Shown piece by piece: positions 44,063-53,439 of a stretch of 64,000 nt of DNA. The stretch spans positions 25,172,627 to 25,236,626 of the forward strand of contig OU862922.1 of the NCBI GenBank assembly GCA_917880885.1, in the 5' to 3' direction. The DNA is from Limnephilus marmoratus (lineage: Eukaryota; Arthropoda; Insecta; Trichoptera; Limnephilidae). Each line of letters begins with the position of its first letter. Position 1 is the stretch's first letter. A program made the translations under genes and the position numbers. The notes under the pieces were generated by a model that worked only from the letters and a program-made list of their open reading frames with translations, did no database searches and was not told where the DNA came from.

Positions 44063-44210
44063 CTATCCGCAATAAAACAATTTCTACCATAACTGTAATC
44101 TAAATAATTAGCGTTGCTTGCCGAATTGTTGCAAAAATTGACAAATGAACTAAATCTAAAAGGATAACTTACAAAATGGATTTTTGATTTTTAATTTTGT
44201 TGTTTCGCAG

Positions 44211-44393
44211 AAACTGCTCGAAGAGGAAAATGGTAATCTTGTGGTTTCACCTGCATCTGTTGCCGCAGTATTGTCATTATTGTATCAAGGAGTTACGGAC
44301 AGTAGCAGGACCGCAACAGAACTCCAAAACACCCTTGGACTGGAACGTAAACAATCCAAAAATGCCTTTCGCACATTCATAAACACTCTTAAG
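44211..44393 (+). CDS. Serpin exon 2 (61 codons)
   Basis: Acceptor tgtttcgcag, donor AAG|GTATGC, phase 0 at both ends. Encodes KLLEEENGNLVVSPASVAAV and the following LLYQGVTDSSRTATELQNTL, the helix A to helix C region with the family's 'SP-S' box. Confidence 0.92.
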
Positions 44394-44589
44394 GTATGCA
44401 TTTTATTTCATTACTACAAAGATACTTTAGAGAGATTTCGGTTTTCGGTGGATGCGTGATGTGAAATATTACATAATTAATTATTCAAGTTCAATGAACT
44501 TTGAATGAAAAAAATCGTACTGAAAAGTATTAAGTATAATAAAACAAAAATGAAACTTATTTCCACTTAATTTATTTGTGACCGTGACC

Positions 44590-44660
44590 GTAACCCTGTT
44601 AAGGTCATCTTCAGACTATTTTTGCAGTCTGAAGATGGCCTTAACTGGCTAAATAAATTA
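44590..44660. repeat. Head-to-head Penelope-like termini
   Basis: 'gttaaggtcatcttcagact' faces 'agtctgaagatggccttaac' as an almost perfect inverted pair. Each contains CTGAAGA, but the GAAA box is lost. It resembles the full motif at 48703-48745. Confidence 0.5.
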
Positions 44661-44729
44661 ATTGAAAATAATTTTTACAAATTAATAGAAAAATTTGTAT
44701 TAACCACTTAATTATTTACAAAAACCGAC

Positions 44730-44765
44730 ATGTTTCGTCAGCAAAGCTGACTTCTTCAGGGTTTT
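44730..44765 (-). ncRNA. Hammerhead-like core, best conserved copy
   Basis: Minus strand: CTGAAGA (44759-44753), a perfect 6-bp stem GTCAGC/GCTGAC with a 3-base loop, GAAA (44736-44733), then CATGTCGG. The core sequence agrees with the hammerhead consensus. Stems I and III were not established, so activity is unproven. It is probably part of a Penelope-like element in the second serpin intron. Confidence 0.45.
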
Positions 44766-45715
44766 GACAGAACTAATTTTAAAAATAGACATACATAGGT
44801 AATAGAGAAAAATAATAGACATAAACAATAATAAAATTTGAAAGAAAATAATGTGTAGGAGACGAGGGGCAATATAGAACAATTAAAAATTTAAAAGGGG
44901 AATAGATTTAATAATGGGTCATTTAAAAACAATATTTATTAATAATATTTAAATTTGCATTAACACTCCTTCTAATCTCTAAAATTTCTAATTTATCCAA
45001 TTGAATGCCATTGACATTACAATATAATTAATTTTTATATGTTTTGTCATATTATTATAATGGAATTCCATCACGAAGAGTCAGTATCAAAAATTGAAAG
45101 TATTAAATCACATCAGACAAGTGATAACGTACAATTTTTAATGGTACCATTTAAAAAAAATGTATTATGTATGATGCACTTTATCACGTACATCACAATT
45201 AGTCAGTCACATGTAAATTTTGTAATTACGAACATACACTATATTATTATTTTTACGCCATCTTCAACTTAAAAACTTTCTCTTTTATTGTAATGCATTA
45301 TTTTCACTTAAATATATCTTTATACCTACCATTCATACGATGTTTACTTCTTCAAGTTAGTCTTTTGTATTTAAAAACTGGGTCTCTGTATTATAAACTT
45401 AATGTGTAAAAGCCCATCAGTGAGTTGAAAATTAATTATAAAATAAATACATGTTTGCCAGATGTAGTATTTTTTTCAAGATTACTTACTTTCGAGAGGT
45501 AAATTTATTTTTTCTGAAAATCAATGATCCTGTGAAAAAACTTTTTTTATTTAAATAAAAATACTTTCTGCTAACCTGTGATTACACAATAATCGTTTAA
45601 TTCCACGATGACACAGGTGTAAAAGGTTCATAAGGTTGTAAAACTCATAGATTTTTTAATACATTTTAAAATCTCTTTTATGCTGTAAATACTTAATTAT
45701 TTTTACTTTACTCAG

Positions 45716-45926
45716 GGAGGTCCAGCGGGCCGTGACATGATATTCGCGAATGCAGTGTTTGTTGAAGGCGCCCAGTTGGACCCTGAGTTTAAGAAAGTTG
45801 CAACAAATGCCTTCAATGCTGATATCATTAACACCAGATTCAACAACCCAGTTGCTGCTTCTTCAACCATCAACGATTGGGTAAAGACAGCTACCAAAGG
45901 GAAAATTCCAAGCCTAGTGGAGCCAG
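45716..45926 (+). CDS. Serpin exon 3 (70 codons + 1 nt)
   Basis: Acceptor ttactcag, donor CAG|GTACAG. Encodes GGPAGRDMIFANAVFVEGAQ onward to the INDWVKTATKGKIPSLVEP motif. The 'INDWV...T.GKI' box is a family hallmark. The split Gly codon joins exon 4 to give VEPGGLDS. Confidence 0.92.
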
Positions 45927-46177
45927 GTACAGAATTAAGCAGTTCCGTTCTTTAGGTTGAAATGATAACAGTCCCCCATTAAAATCTTCACCCGTCTTTG
46001 CTTTTGGAAACCCCCCATGAAAAAACCTGTTTTTTATTTGCAAGATCTTTACCTCGAAATTTAAAAATTAAATAAATTATTTTTTTGAATATAGCTATAA
46101 CTTTGTGGTTATCCATTATAACTAAATGGAACAATATTCCTTTGTTAGAAATACTTATATATACGTGCACGGATAAT

Positions 46178-46625
46178 GACTTGACAATTACAAAACAGTG
46201 GCTGAGTACAATGTATTACTAAGTGTTGTGGTAGGCATAGGGATTAATGTAGAGTGGGAAGAGGAAACAGAACGGACATTGAAAGGGAACAACTCGTAAT
46301 TTCGAAATTAGAATCAAAGTACATATAAGGTGTCTTAAAAATAATAATTTTTCCGATTTCGCTAACCAAATAACATAGTTTTGAAAAAAAAACACATGGA
46401 TAAATATTCTTCACATTAATAAAAGAGGAAAACGCTTAGATAACTTAGACATTAGAAATAAAAAAAATCCTTAATAATAACGAGTACATTGTCAATTAAT
46501 AAAAAAATATTATCTTATAGTCCTATCTAAGACATGTTCCCTTTCAATGTTCGTTCTGATTCCTCCTCCCACTCTTCATTAATCCATGGCCACCCCTGCC
46601 AACTGTTTTGTAATTGTCAAATCAA
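46178..46625. repeat. Inverted repeat, ~100-bp arms, in serpin intron 3
   Basis: 'gacttgacaattacaaaacagt', 'agagtggga.gaggaa.cagaac' and 'acattgaaagggaac' at 46178-46285 recur inverted at 46533-46625. 46083-46150 ('agctataactttgtggttatcc') also matches 31158-31200. It is probably part of a Penelope-like element. Confidence 0.55.
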
Positions 46626-46639
46626 TTTGGGAGGTGGGA

Positions 46640-46895
46640 ATGGGTACCGCCGCCCCGGAACCTTTATTGGATAACCAACACCTCTGCCATAGGTCACCCC
46701 AAGTGGTTCGCTACGTTTGATGATTTAGCAGTGGTGCCCGGGATCATGGGGTGAGGTTTGTCTAGGTCTTGGAGGCGGATGACCAGGACACACTGAGCCC
46801 CAGATTCCTACCGACTCCTTAAACCCTTTTCCTTCCCAGAACTCTCCTCTCTTTCCTTTGAAAGGGAAATTATTTCCACAGGGTCTTCTCTAAAA
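46640..46895 (+). mobile_element. SINE-2 copy nested in a Penelope-like relic
   Basis: 'ataaccaacacctctgccat', 'aggtcaccccaagtggttcgc', 'gatttagcagtggtgccc' and 'ttccacagggtcttc', then poly-A. Penelope-like sequence flanks it on both sides. Confidence 0.65.
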
Positions 46896-46909
46896 AAAAT
46901 CATTATGTG

Positions 46910-46985
46910 TTTGCCCTGAGGAAGGATCGGTCGTTCTGAAACCGGTCGGCGTTAATAAAATATATAAGTGGTTCTAACAAAGAAA
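46910..46985 (+). repeat. Penelope-like end with hammerhead-like core
   Basis: CTGAGGA (46916-46922), an approximate stem, GAAA (46938-46941), CCGGTCGG, then 'ataagtggttctaacaaag'. Nearly the same as 31284-31345. Confidence 0.5.
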
Positions 46986-47274
46986 TATTGTTTCATTAAA
47001 ATTTTTTTTTTAGAAAACCTAGCCGACCGTTTTTTTACAAAAGTGTTTAAATATGTCGTATAACTACTTAATTAATTATATTTAATTAATGAATTTTATC
47101 TTTGGTATAAATGACTCATAAGAATTTACTATTTGGCCCATCTTTATCGTAAGTTAGATTTTTTTTATGTAACACCTCACAAGCGCGCCTTGTCTGTAGA
47201 GTGTAAAGGGAGGAGTCGCCACCCGGTTGGTCGGAGTTATCAGGCGGCATAGGAATAGGAAGTAAGCTGTATGA

Positions 47275-47690
47275 AGGGATTTATTCACGCGGGTCTTGAA
47301 GGGGCCCGGATTATTCGAAGGAGAAAAATACATGCCGACTTACACAAAAACAAGTCGAAGAAACGACCCGTTGTCATGTCTGTGTACGGGTGGGATTTTT
47401 AATAACCAAACCTCTGCCAAAGGTCACTCACTCTAAGTGGTTCGCTACGATTGGTGACTTGGCAAGAATGACCGTCAAGATCTTAGCTGTCTAGACCTTG
47501 ACAACGGTTGGCTCTGTCCACCTACCGAATGTTGAGAATAGGAGAAATTGGTTGAGAGAGACCTTTTACCTTTCCAGCCCGACTCTCTCGACCATTGCCC
47601 TGCACATTGTCACTTCTGGATACACTGACAGCAAGATTCCCCACCCATACTTTTTTCCTTCCCTGAACTTCCTCTCGTAACTTAAATAGA
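47275..47690. repeat. LINE C fragment (-) joined to SINE-2 fragment (+)
   Basis: 47275-47385 resembles LINE C 3' region reversed ('cgggtcttgaagg', 'gaagaaacgacccgttgtcat'). From about 47395 SINE-2 follows in the plus orientation ('aataaccaaacctctgcc' to 'ttccctgaacttcctctc'). Both are worn. Confidence 0.5.
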
Positions 47691-47869
47691 ATATAGGCAA
47701 ATGCAGTAATACGCCTGTACTACAGGGAATCAGTTTCTGCCAATGCCAGTTTCTTCTAGTGACTACTGATCTAAATCATCCACCCAACTTACCAAGTCTT
47801 GTATTGAGCATCAATCAATGTATTATACACCTACGTGTATAATTAATTATTGTTTTTATTTTGTTACAG

Positions 47870-48105
47870 GAGGTCTTGATTCCACCACCAAGTGTGTGCT
47901 TACAAATGCTGTGTTTTTCAAGAACGTTTGGAAGAACGTATTTGATGATGAAAGGACCATAAAGAAGCAATTTCACATTAATTCAGGAGATGGCGTACAC
48001 CGACAACCCAAAAGTGTGGAGGCGGAATTCATGCATCAATCTGTCAAAATGGTTGCAGGAACAAACAAGACATTTGGCGCCAGATGGATTAAAATTCCTT
48101 TTGAC
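47870..48105 (+). CDS. Serpin exon 4 (236 nt)
   Basis: Acceptor ttttgttacag, donor GAC|GTAAGT. Encodes LDSTTKCVLTNAVFFKNVWK and then SVKMVAGTNKTFGARWIKIP: strand 3A with the conserved 'N-A-[IV]-[YF]-F-K-x-x-W' box and the shutter-to-breach region. One Cys is visible (CVLTN). Confidence 0.93.
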
Positions 48106-48489
48106 GTAAGTAAAGCATCCCAAACACTGTTTTCGAAAATTATCAAAATGTGATAATACTAGCAGATAAAACCCACTCACAGGTTTTTGCTGCTAAGCCC
48201 TGCGGGTGGCTTTTGGTTCGGCTTCGTACAGTTTGAGTGTTGGTGACTATTTTAGAAATCCGATAGGAACTGGTTCCAAAAAAGCCAATTCCATGCATCC
48301 AGTGAGAGCTAGTCTACCGGAAAAAGTAACAGCGACATGCATTGACGTCATACATAATATATAGAGGAGTGGTATTATTAATCACAACTGCCAGTTAATA
48401 ATCATCATACTCTGCATACCCGCAGAGTCGCCGAAAGTACGAATCTATTAGTATTTACGCCTTCCAGCCGACGCTCCTCACGCTAGCTT

Positions 48490-48660
48490 AACACGAAAGT
48501 GGCGCCATCTTTTGGCATTGCTTTTATTCGTTTCTATTAAAAAGTAGATTTGTAAGAAACTTCACAAATGAAAACGTTTTTGCGTAAGGCGCGGCGTCAG
48601 ATTTGTATTTGTAGTCGTATTCTTAAATTTCAGTCGTACAGATGTTGGCGTAATAATAGC
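48490..48660 (-). repeat. Dispersed repeat family F, copy 2
   Basis: Reverse complement of 20985-21217 in the same block order ('ggcgcggcgtcagattt', 'cttaaatttca'). Confidence 0.55.
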
Positions 48661-48807
48661 GTCAAATAATAAAAAAACTTTTTTCCATGTAATTTATTTT
48701 GTGACCATAACCGGTTTCAGCCTGTTAAGGCCATCTTCAGACTGGTACAATTATTTCTTAATCTAAGGGAGAGGGGTAGAAAAAAATAAAGAATTTTAAA
48801 TTTTAAA

Positions 48808-49198
48808 CTCTTGACTCACAATCCGGAGGTCGCGGGTTCGAACCCGGCATGCGCAAATAAATTTTATTTGATTAATTTGTGTTTTCACAATTGATTCATT
48901 TAAAATAATATATAGTATATTTGCGGCATGTGCCAGAGTGGAAGATACTATCAGTATCGCCCTGGTGTAAGACCACCATTCAGAATCGAAACGTTGCTTG
49001 AAAATGGCTTTAGCCGTGTTTAGTGACCAGATCTGAATAGCCAGGTACTTCCCAACCTTCCTCTTCCCCACCTCCTTCCCCTCCCCACTACCTTCAGCCT
49101 CACAACATACCCCAATTGGGGATGCCATAGTCTCACTGGCTCCAGACGGGAGCAGTTGAGATTCTTGTGCGGTATTCACTGTAAAAAAAAAAAAAAAA
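48808..49198 (+). mobile_element. SINE-1, nearly complete
   Basis: Starts within the tRNA head ('cttgactcacaatccggagg', B box 'gggttcgaaccc'), followed by the body 'ggcatgtgccagagtggaag' and 'taagaccaccattcagaat', a pyrimidine-rich block, 'ctggctccagacgggagca' and a poly-A tail of about 18. The first ~25 bases of the head are missing. Confidence 0.8.
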
Positions 49199-49321
49199 AA
49201 CAATTATTTGGGTTTCCCCATATTTGTTGCCATGTCGTCTTTGGGCAACAATGGGAAAACCCATATATATTGTATAAAATCCTTCTAGTCTATCCCCCTT
49301 CCTCCCTCCCAAGTTATTTAT

Positions 49322-49458
49322 ATGTCGGCGGCCGATCGTAAAATCAGGTAGATCATGATGCGCCTAGCTACTTCGTGAAGTGCCTGGCAGCGGATCGTGA
49401 AGAACCTCAGGCATATCATGATCGGCCTGATTTTACACACCATGATCGGCCTCATGAC
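49322..49458. mobile_element. Palindromic MITE, second copy
   Basis: 'atgtcggcggccgatcgtaa', 'tagatcatgatgcgcctagc' and 'gaagtgcctggc' match 22901-23026. The right end has drifted. Confidence 0.6.
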
Positions 49459-49810
49459 TAAAGATTAAAAAACAATTGTACCAGTCTAAAAATGGCCTCA
49501 ACAGGAAACCTAATAAATTAAATGGATAAAAGTTCATATTTGTTAAGTATTATAATGGAATTCCACCACGAATTGTCAGCATCAAAAACAGAAATATCAA
49601 AATATGCATTCGGCAGCAATTTTATACACAGACCATTTGTACGGCTTACAATGGTTTTACATATTATGTACATATTCGTTTTTTGAATTCGTTTGCTCGT
49701 TTACATTCATTAATGGAAATCAGATAAAACTTTTAGTTTTCCTATCTTCCTGAATCTCTTTTGTATATCGCACATGTCTTTTTTCAAATTATTATTTTTT
49801 TAATTTCCAG

Positions 49811-49996
49811 GACAACGTGTACTCTATGTTCTTTGTTTTACCCTTGGAGCAAGACGGTATTGACGCCGTGGTAAGGAACATGCAGCCTGAAGACCTTAAG
49901 AGTATCCTTGAAACTAAGACCATAAAGACCTGTCACATCGGCGTTCCAAAGTTTAAGATTGGATATTCCAAATCTCTTGTCAACGCTCTCAGTAAG
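49811..49996 (+). CDS. Serpin exon 5 (62 codons)
   Basis: Acceptor taatttccag, donor AAG|GTAAGT. Encodes DNVYSMFFVLPLEQDGIDAV and, later, GVPKFKIGYSKSLVNALSK, which is strands 2B-3B, helix G/H region and strand 2C. 'P-K-F-K-[IL]' is a family motif. Confidence 0.92.
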
Positions 49997-50099
49997 GTAA
50001 GTGATATAAAAATATCTTTTATCTTTGATTTAGTCTTCTTGACTTTTTGTAGTTAATCTGTATACACATTTGTAGTTAATTTCTATGCGTTCGATTGAA

Positions 50100-50830
50100 C
50101 AAAATTTCTCCGCCATACTAAGTCGCCTACCTGATAGGTATCAAAATATATGCTTTCTTAAAATAAAAAAAGCTTCCTGCGCAAGTTGATAAGCTTTGAG
50201 GAGAGCGTTTGAGACTTGCTCATAACCGAAGGATTTTAACCTGCGATTCCTGAGCATTTTTGTAGTAAAAAATGGACATATCATTTTGTTATCCGATGTA
50301 TTTTTTACTTTAAAAAAAAAAAAATCAATCACGCGTCGCCAATGATCCCATCCCTATACCTCGCGACGGGATCGGGATCTTTAGTGTATTACCGTGCTGT
50401 TAGAACGAGACGGGGTGCTTATCATGCGACCCATGGCTATGCTGATCATTCAGTTGCGATTGAGTGATGGAGAAATATTTTTATTGTTTTAATTGGAAAA
50501 AAAATAATCGGACAGCAAAATGACACCTTCGGGTACGTGCTGTTACACCGCATATAAAAATAATTAAAAAATTTACTTGACAAGAGATTTTTATGTATTG
50601 ACATCTTATTTTCTTTGATTACGTTATAACACTACTAAGAATACAAAGTATTTTCTTCCAGTATCGTTATGAGACAGTTTAACGTGAAAATCTCCACTAT
50701 TTTATTAAATTTTGAAATATATTCTGTTTTATCCGCAAAATAAAGATTTAAAAAAACGCTTTCTCTGGTTTTATAAAGCTGTGATATATATTTTTACGTA
50801 CTCGTTTTTACAAATACTTTTCTTCGACTT
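50100..50830. other. Serpin intron 5, no repeat recognised
   Basis: AT-rich intronic sequence. Nothing here matches other repeats in the window. Confidence 0.45.
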
Positions 50831-50834
50831 TTTT

Positions 50835-50995
50835 TTACTTTAACTCCACACAGGAGGCCTTGAGGAAAATAAATTCTCTCAGGGCCTATGTCATCTTTGG
50901 GGATGCTGTGTGGAGGGTATTTTTGTGTTGAGGGAAGGAGTGATCTCGGGCCTTTAAAATACCCATGACATTAGAGGCAGGAAACACAACGTGAT
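50835..50995 (-). repeat. LINE C 3' tail in serpin intron 5
   Basis: 'actttaactccacacaggagg', 'ccttgaggaaaataaattc', 'catctttggggatgctgtg' and 'ggaaggagtgatctcggg'. The minus-strand 3' end of LINE C, truncated after about 160 bases. Confidence 0.7.
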
Positions 50996-51248
50996 AATAT
51001 TATTTATTTATCATATTTGTAAATAGTATTAACTTTGTGGCTCGTCATAATTTACAATAATACACATATAAATTTGTTATTTATTTGTTGTATTCAAGTT
51101 TAATTCGGAAAACTGCATTTTAATTATATTCCCAATATGATGTAAAATAAAAGCAATACTAGTTGATTATCTTTTATTTTTAAGAAAATATAAATATCAC
51201 AAAGATATTTAACGGCTCCAAACATACCAGTTTTACTAGAAAATCATT

Positions 51249-51432
51249 GACCGATACACAAGATCAAGTTTACCATCCAATTTGCATGACACTGAGGTTT
51301 GATCAAGTAAATTTGTCCTTGTATGGATGTCGATTTGCATGACAAGTTACATTACTTGAAGACGTAATCGATTTTCGATCCTGTCGACTTGATCGTGTAA
51401 ATTGAACGGTAAAATTGATCGTGTGTCGACCA
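51249..51432. mobile_element. ~184-bp MITE-like element in serpin intron 5
   Basis: 'gaccgatacacaagatcaag' and 'ttaccatccaatttgca' recur inverted at 51396-51432 with several mismatches. Short ATT flanks both ends. Superfamily uncertain. Confidence 0.5.
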
Positions 51433-51566
51433 TTATTTTTATTTGTTTCAATAATTTTTCCATTTTCATAAATAGTTAACAACAAGAGCTTTAATTAAAA
51501 ACCCTGTAATTTTTTCTGTCGAAATTAAAAACGTATATTTAATATTTTTTTCCTAATTTATTTTCG

Positions 51567-51770
51567 GGGTGTTGTGCTGTGTCGCGTTACCTCCTTCTTA
51601 AGCCAACGTTGCGTTACCTCATTAGATAATTCTATTATCTGTGGTTACCTCCTTCTTAAGCCGACGTTGCGTTACCTCCTTCTTTAGCTAACATCTGATG
51701 ATGGAAACTATAATGCTGTCCGAAACAACGGCTAACGAAGGAGATAGCGCAACACTGCATAACACCCCAA
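51567..51770. mobile_element. Inverted-end element with inner duplication
   Basis: Ends 'ggggtgttgtgctgtgtcgc' and its worn inverse (51731-51770). Inside, 'gttacctccttcttaagcc' is repeated and CTGATGA...CGAAAC (51695-51726) resembles the Penelope-like motif, though with a weak stem. Confidence 0.5.
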
Positions 51771-51961
51771 AAAAAAAACGAAAATACTCTTGGCCATGAA
51801 AAATGTCTCGTCATTCCAAATGTTTTTCAAATTCTCAGAACAATACTTTTGTTTCAATTTATTGTCAATTTATCAAAGTTTAGCAAACAATTCGGTTGAA
51901 TTTGTATTTTTTGTTGTTGTCCAAAGTCATGCTTACAGATCTATGTATGTATTTTTTCCAG

Positions 51962-52246
51962 ATGGGTGTCGGCAGTATTTTTGAGCCTCACAACCGTGAT
52001 TTAACCAAGATCGTCCAAAACCAACCAATCTACGTCAGCGATGCTTTGCAGAAGGCTGTGATCTCTATTGACGAACAGGGAGCAACTGCCGCCGCCGCAA
52101 CCGCGATTACCGTCAACACCCTCTCGTTGGCGAGCTACTACGACGAAGTACGCTTCCTCGCGGACCAGCCTTTCCTCGTCATAATCGCCAAGGACACCAC
52201 CCCCATGTTCATGGCGAAAATCAAGGATCCTTCTCTTACAGCTTAA
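51962..52246 (+). CDS. Serpin exon 6: reactive loop and C-terminus (94 codons)
   Basis: Acceptor attttttccag, stop TAA at 52244-52246. Encodes MGVGSIFEPHNRDLTKI, YVSDALQKAVISIDEQG (breach and hinge), the ATAAAATAITVNTLSLASYY loop, VRFLADQPFLVII (strands 1C-4B) and FMAKIKDP. Counting from Gly431 as P15 puts Leu445 at P1 and Ser446 at P1'. Aligning from the downstream EVRF block puts Ala448-Ser449 at the cut. So the target is more likely chymotrypsin- or elastase-like than trypsin-like. GC content is higher than in the introns. No alternative loop exon was found nearby. Confidence 0.93.
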   Translation: MGVGSIFEPHNRDLTKIVQNQPIYVSDALQKAVISIDEQGATAAAATAITVNTLSLASYYDEVRFLADQPFLVIIAKDTTPMFMAKIKDPSLTA

Positions 52247-52682
52247 GAGTTCTCTCCTCGATTCATAGTTCAAAAATTGATGCAAAGTTGAACTCAAAGC
52301 ACTGAGAAACACTTGGATGGGATTCTTTTCCAAAACACTCCAACACCACGCAGAGCACGATTTTTTTTTATTCAAAATATCAATAACAGTTGTAGCTTTT
52401 AAACCTCCATGTATATGACTTATTGACCAAACGGCGAAATCGTCTACTAGGAAGAAAATATTTTTTTTTCTGTGATATAAAAGTAAATGGATATCTTCGG
52501 AACATTTTTAAATCCGATAAATAATACTGGTCAATTTAATGATACCGAACCCAATTTTTATGATACCGACAAAATCTAAAATGTATTTATCACTATGTAT
52601 TAATTTTGAAAAAGAACCTAGAAATTTAAGTCAAATTTAAAAACTATATGTATTTTTAATCATTGTGAAATTCATTTTTTCT

Positions 52683-52688
52683 AATAAA
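52683..52688 (+). terminator. Serpin polyadenylation signal
   Basis: AATAAA about 440 bases after the stop, in AT-rich 3' UTR. It is the nearest clear canonical hexamer. Confidence 0.5.
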
Positions 52689-52787
52689 ATAAACAAAATT
52701 CTACAGTCATTTTCTAAAGTTGAACCCAATTACAAAGTCCTCAATTCGAGAGCTTTTGTTATTACCGTGATGATACACGATTACGGT

Positions 52788-52795
52788 ACCATGAC
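52788..52795. repeat. SINE-1 target-site duplication, left
   Basis: ACCATGAC, repeated exactly at 53128-53135 after the poly-A tail. Confidence 0.85.
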
Positions 52796-53127
52796 GACCT
52801 CCGTAGTCCAGTGGCTAAGACTCTTGACTCACATTCCGGAGGTCGCGGGTTCGAACCCGACATGTGGAAGATACTATTAGTATCGCCCTGGTGTAAGACC
52901 ACCATTCAGAATTGAAACGTTGCTTGAAAATGGCTTTAGCCGTGTTTAGTGACCAGATCTGAATAGCCAGGTACTTCCCAACCTTCCTCTTCCCCACCTC
53001 CTTCCCCTCCCCACTACCTTCAGCCTCACAACATACCCCAATTGGGGATGCCATAGTCTCACTGGCTCCAGACGGGAGCAGTTGAGATTCTTGTGCGGTA
53101 TTCACTGTAAAAAAAAAAAAAAAAAAA
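52796..53127 (+). mobile_element. SINE-1 with tRNA head, poly-A and target duplication
   Basis: The head 'gacctccgtagtccagtggc' (A box) and 'ggtcgcgggttcgaacccga' (B box) is tRNA-derived. The body is nearly the same as at 48808-49198 but lacks about 100 bases between the head and 'gtggaagatac'. It ends in A(20) and an 8-bp duplication. Confidence 0.9.
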
Positions 53128-53189
53128 ACCATGACTGCACAAAAAAGGCAATAGACATTCGCTCCTTATCACAATAATGCTGCAGCTTC

Positions 53190-53300
53190 GACGGCCGGCG
53201 CGGTCTAGCGGTAAGGCTTTTGACTCGCAATCGGAAGGTCGCGGGATCGAATCCCGGCGTGGGCAAACAAATTTTTCTGCGTTTTTTCACGATTCATTAA
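53190..53300 (+). mobile_element. tRNA-like SINE head of another type
   Basis: 'ggccggcgcggtctagcggt' (A box) and 'gggatcgaatccc' (B box) fold into a fair clover-leaf with loop ctcgcaa. The acceptor stem has one mismatch and no discriminator/CCA context, and a T-rich stretch follows. It is more likely a SINE or tRNA pseudogene than a working tRNA. Confidence 0.5.
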
Positions 53301-53439
53301 TTAAAAATACTATGTATTTATTTATTGTTTTGGAACATTTACAGAGTACCTATTAACATAAACAAGTTAGATTAGCATTGTAAAAAGCGTAGATGTTAAT
53401 AGTCCACTTAAAAATGTTCACAGAATGCACAGTTTAATA

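Larger units (their letters stand above)
48690..49520. mobile_element. Penelope-like inverted ends enclosing a SINE and a MITE
   Basis: The minus-oriented motif at 48703-48745 (CTGAAGA, stem GGCCT-AGGCT, GAAA, CCGGTTATGG) faces its plus-oriented, worn counterpart at 49480-49520 ('gtaccagtctaaaaatggcc'). Between them sit SINE-1 (48808-49200) and a palindromic MITE (49322-49458). Confidence 0.5.
42138..52688 (+). other. Serpin gene: six coding exons and 3' UTR
   Basis: A secreted serine-protease-inhibitor family protein of 485 residues. Exon phases are 0, 0, 1, 0, 0, and all introns are GT-AG. Residues 8-27 form a signal peptide. About 28-100 is a polar Pro/Asn/Gln-rich extension, and the serpin fold runs from about 100 to the end. 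Core motifs are NLVVSPASVAAVLSLLYQG (helix B), LTNAVFFKNVWKNVF (strand 3A), the IKIPFD region, KFKIGYS and a C-terminal ADQPFLVII then FMAKIKDP. The hinge DEQGATAAAAT (from residue 428) is Ala-rich, as in inhibitory serpins. Hemolymph immune-protease control is the commonest role for insect serpins, but the target here is unknown. A poly-A signal AATAAA is at 52683-52688. Confidence 0.93.

Noticed and set aside
43417..44103. 228-codon ORF of VFVYLRSQ-type repeats
   Set aside because: Translation of the 39-bp intronic minisatellite. It is not spliced to the serpin and has no domain.
45927..47869. Alternative serpin reactive-loop exons, as known for some Lepidopteran serpins
   Set aside because: I looked through the introns and downstream sequence for a second hinge-plus-strand 1C exon and found none. 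The loop exon appears unique in this window.
53190..53270. Functional tRNA gene
   Set aside because: A and B boxes are good, but the acceptor stem has a mismatch, similar heads recur with SINE bodies, and the context is SINE-like. tRNAscan-SE would decide.
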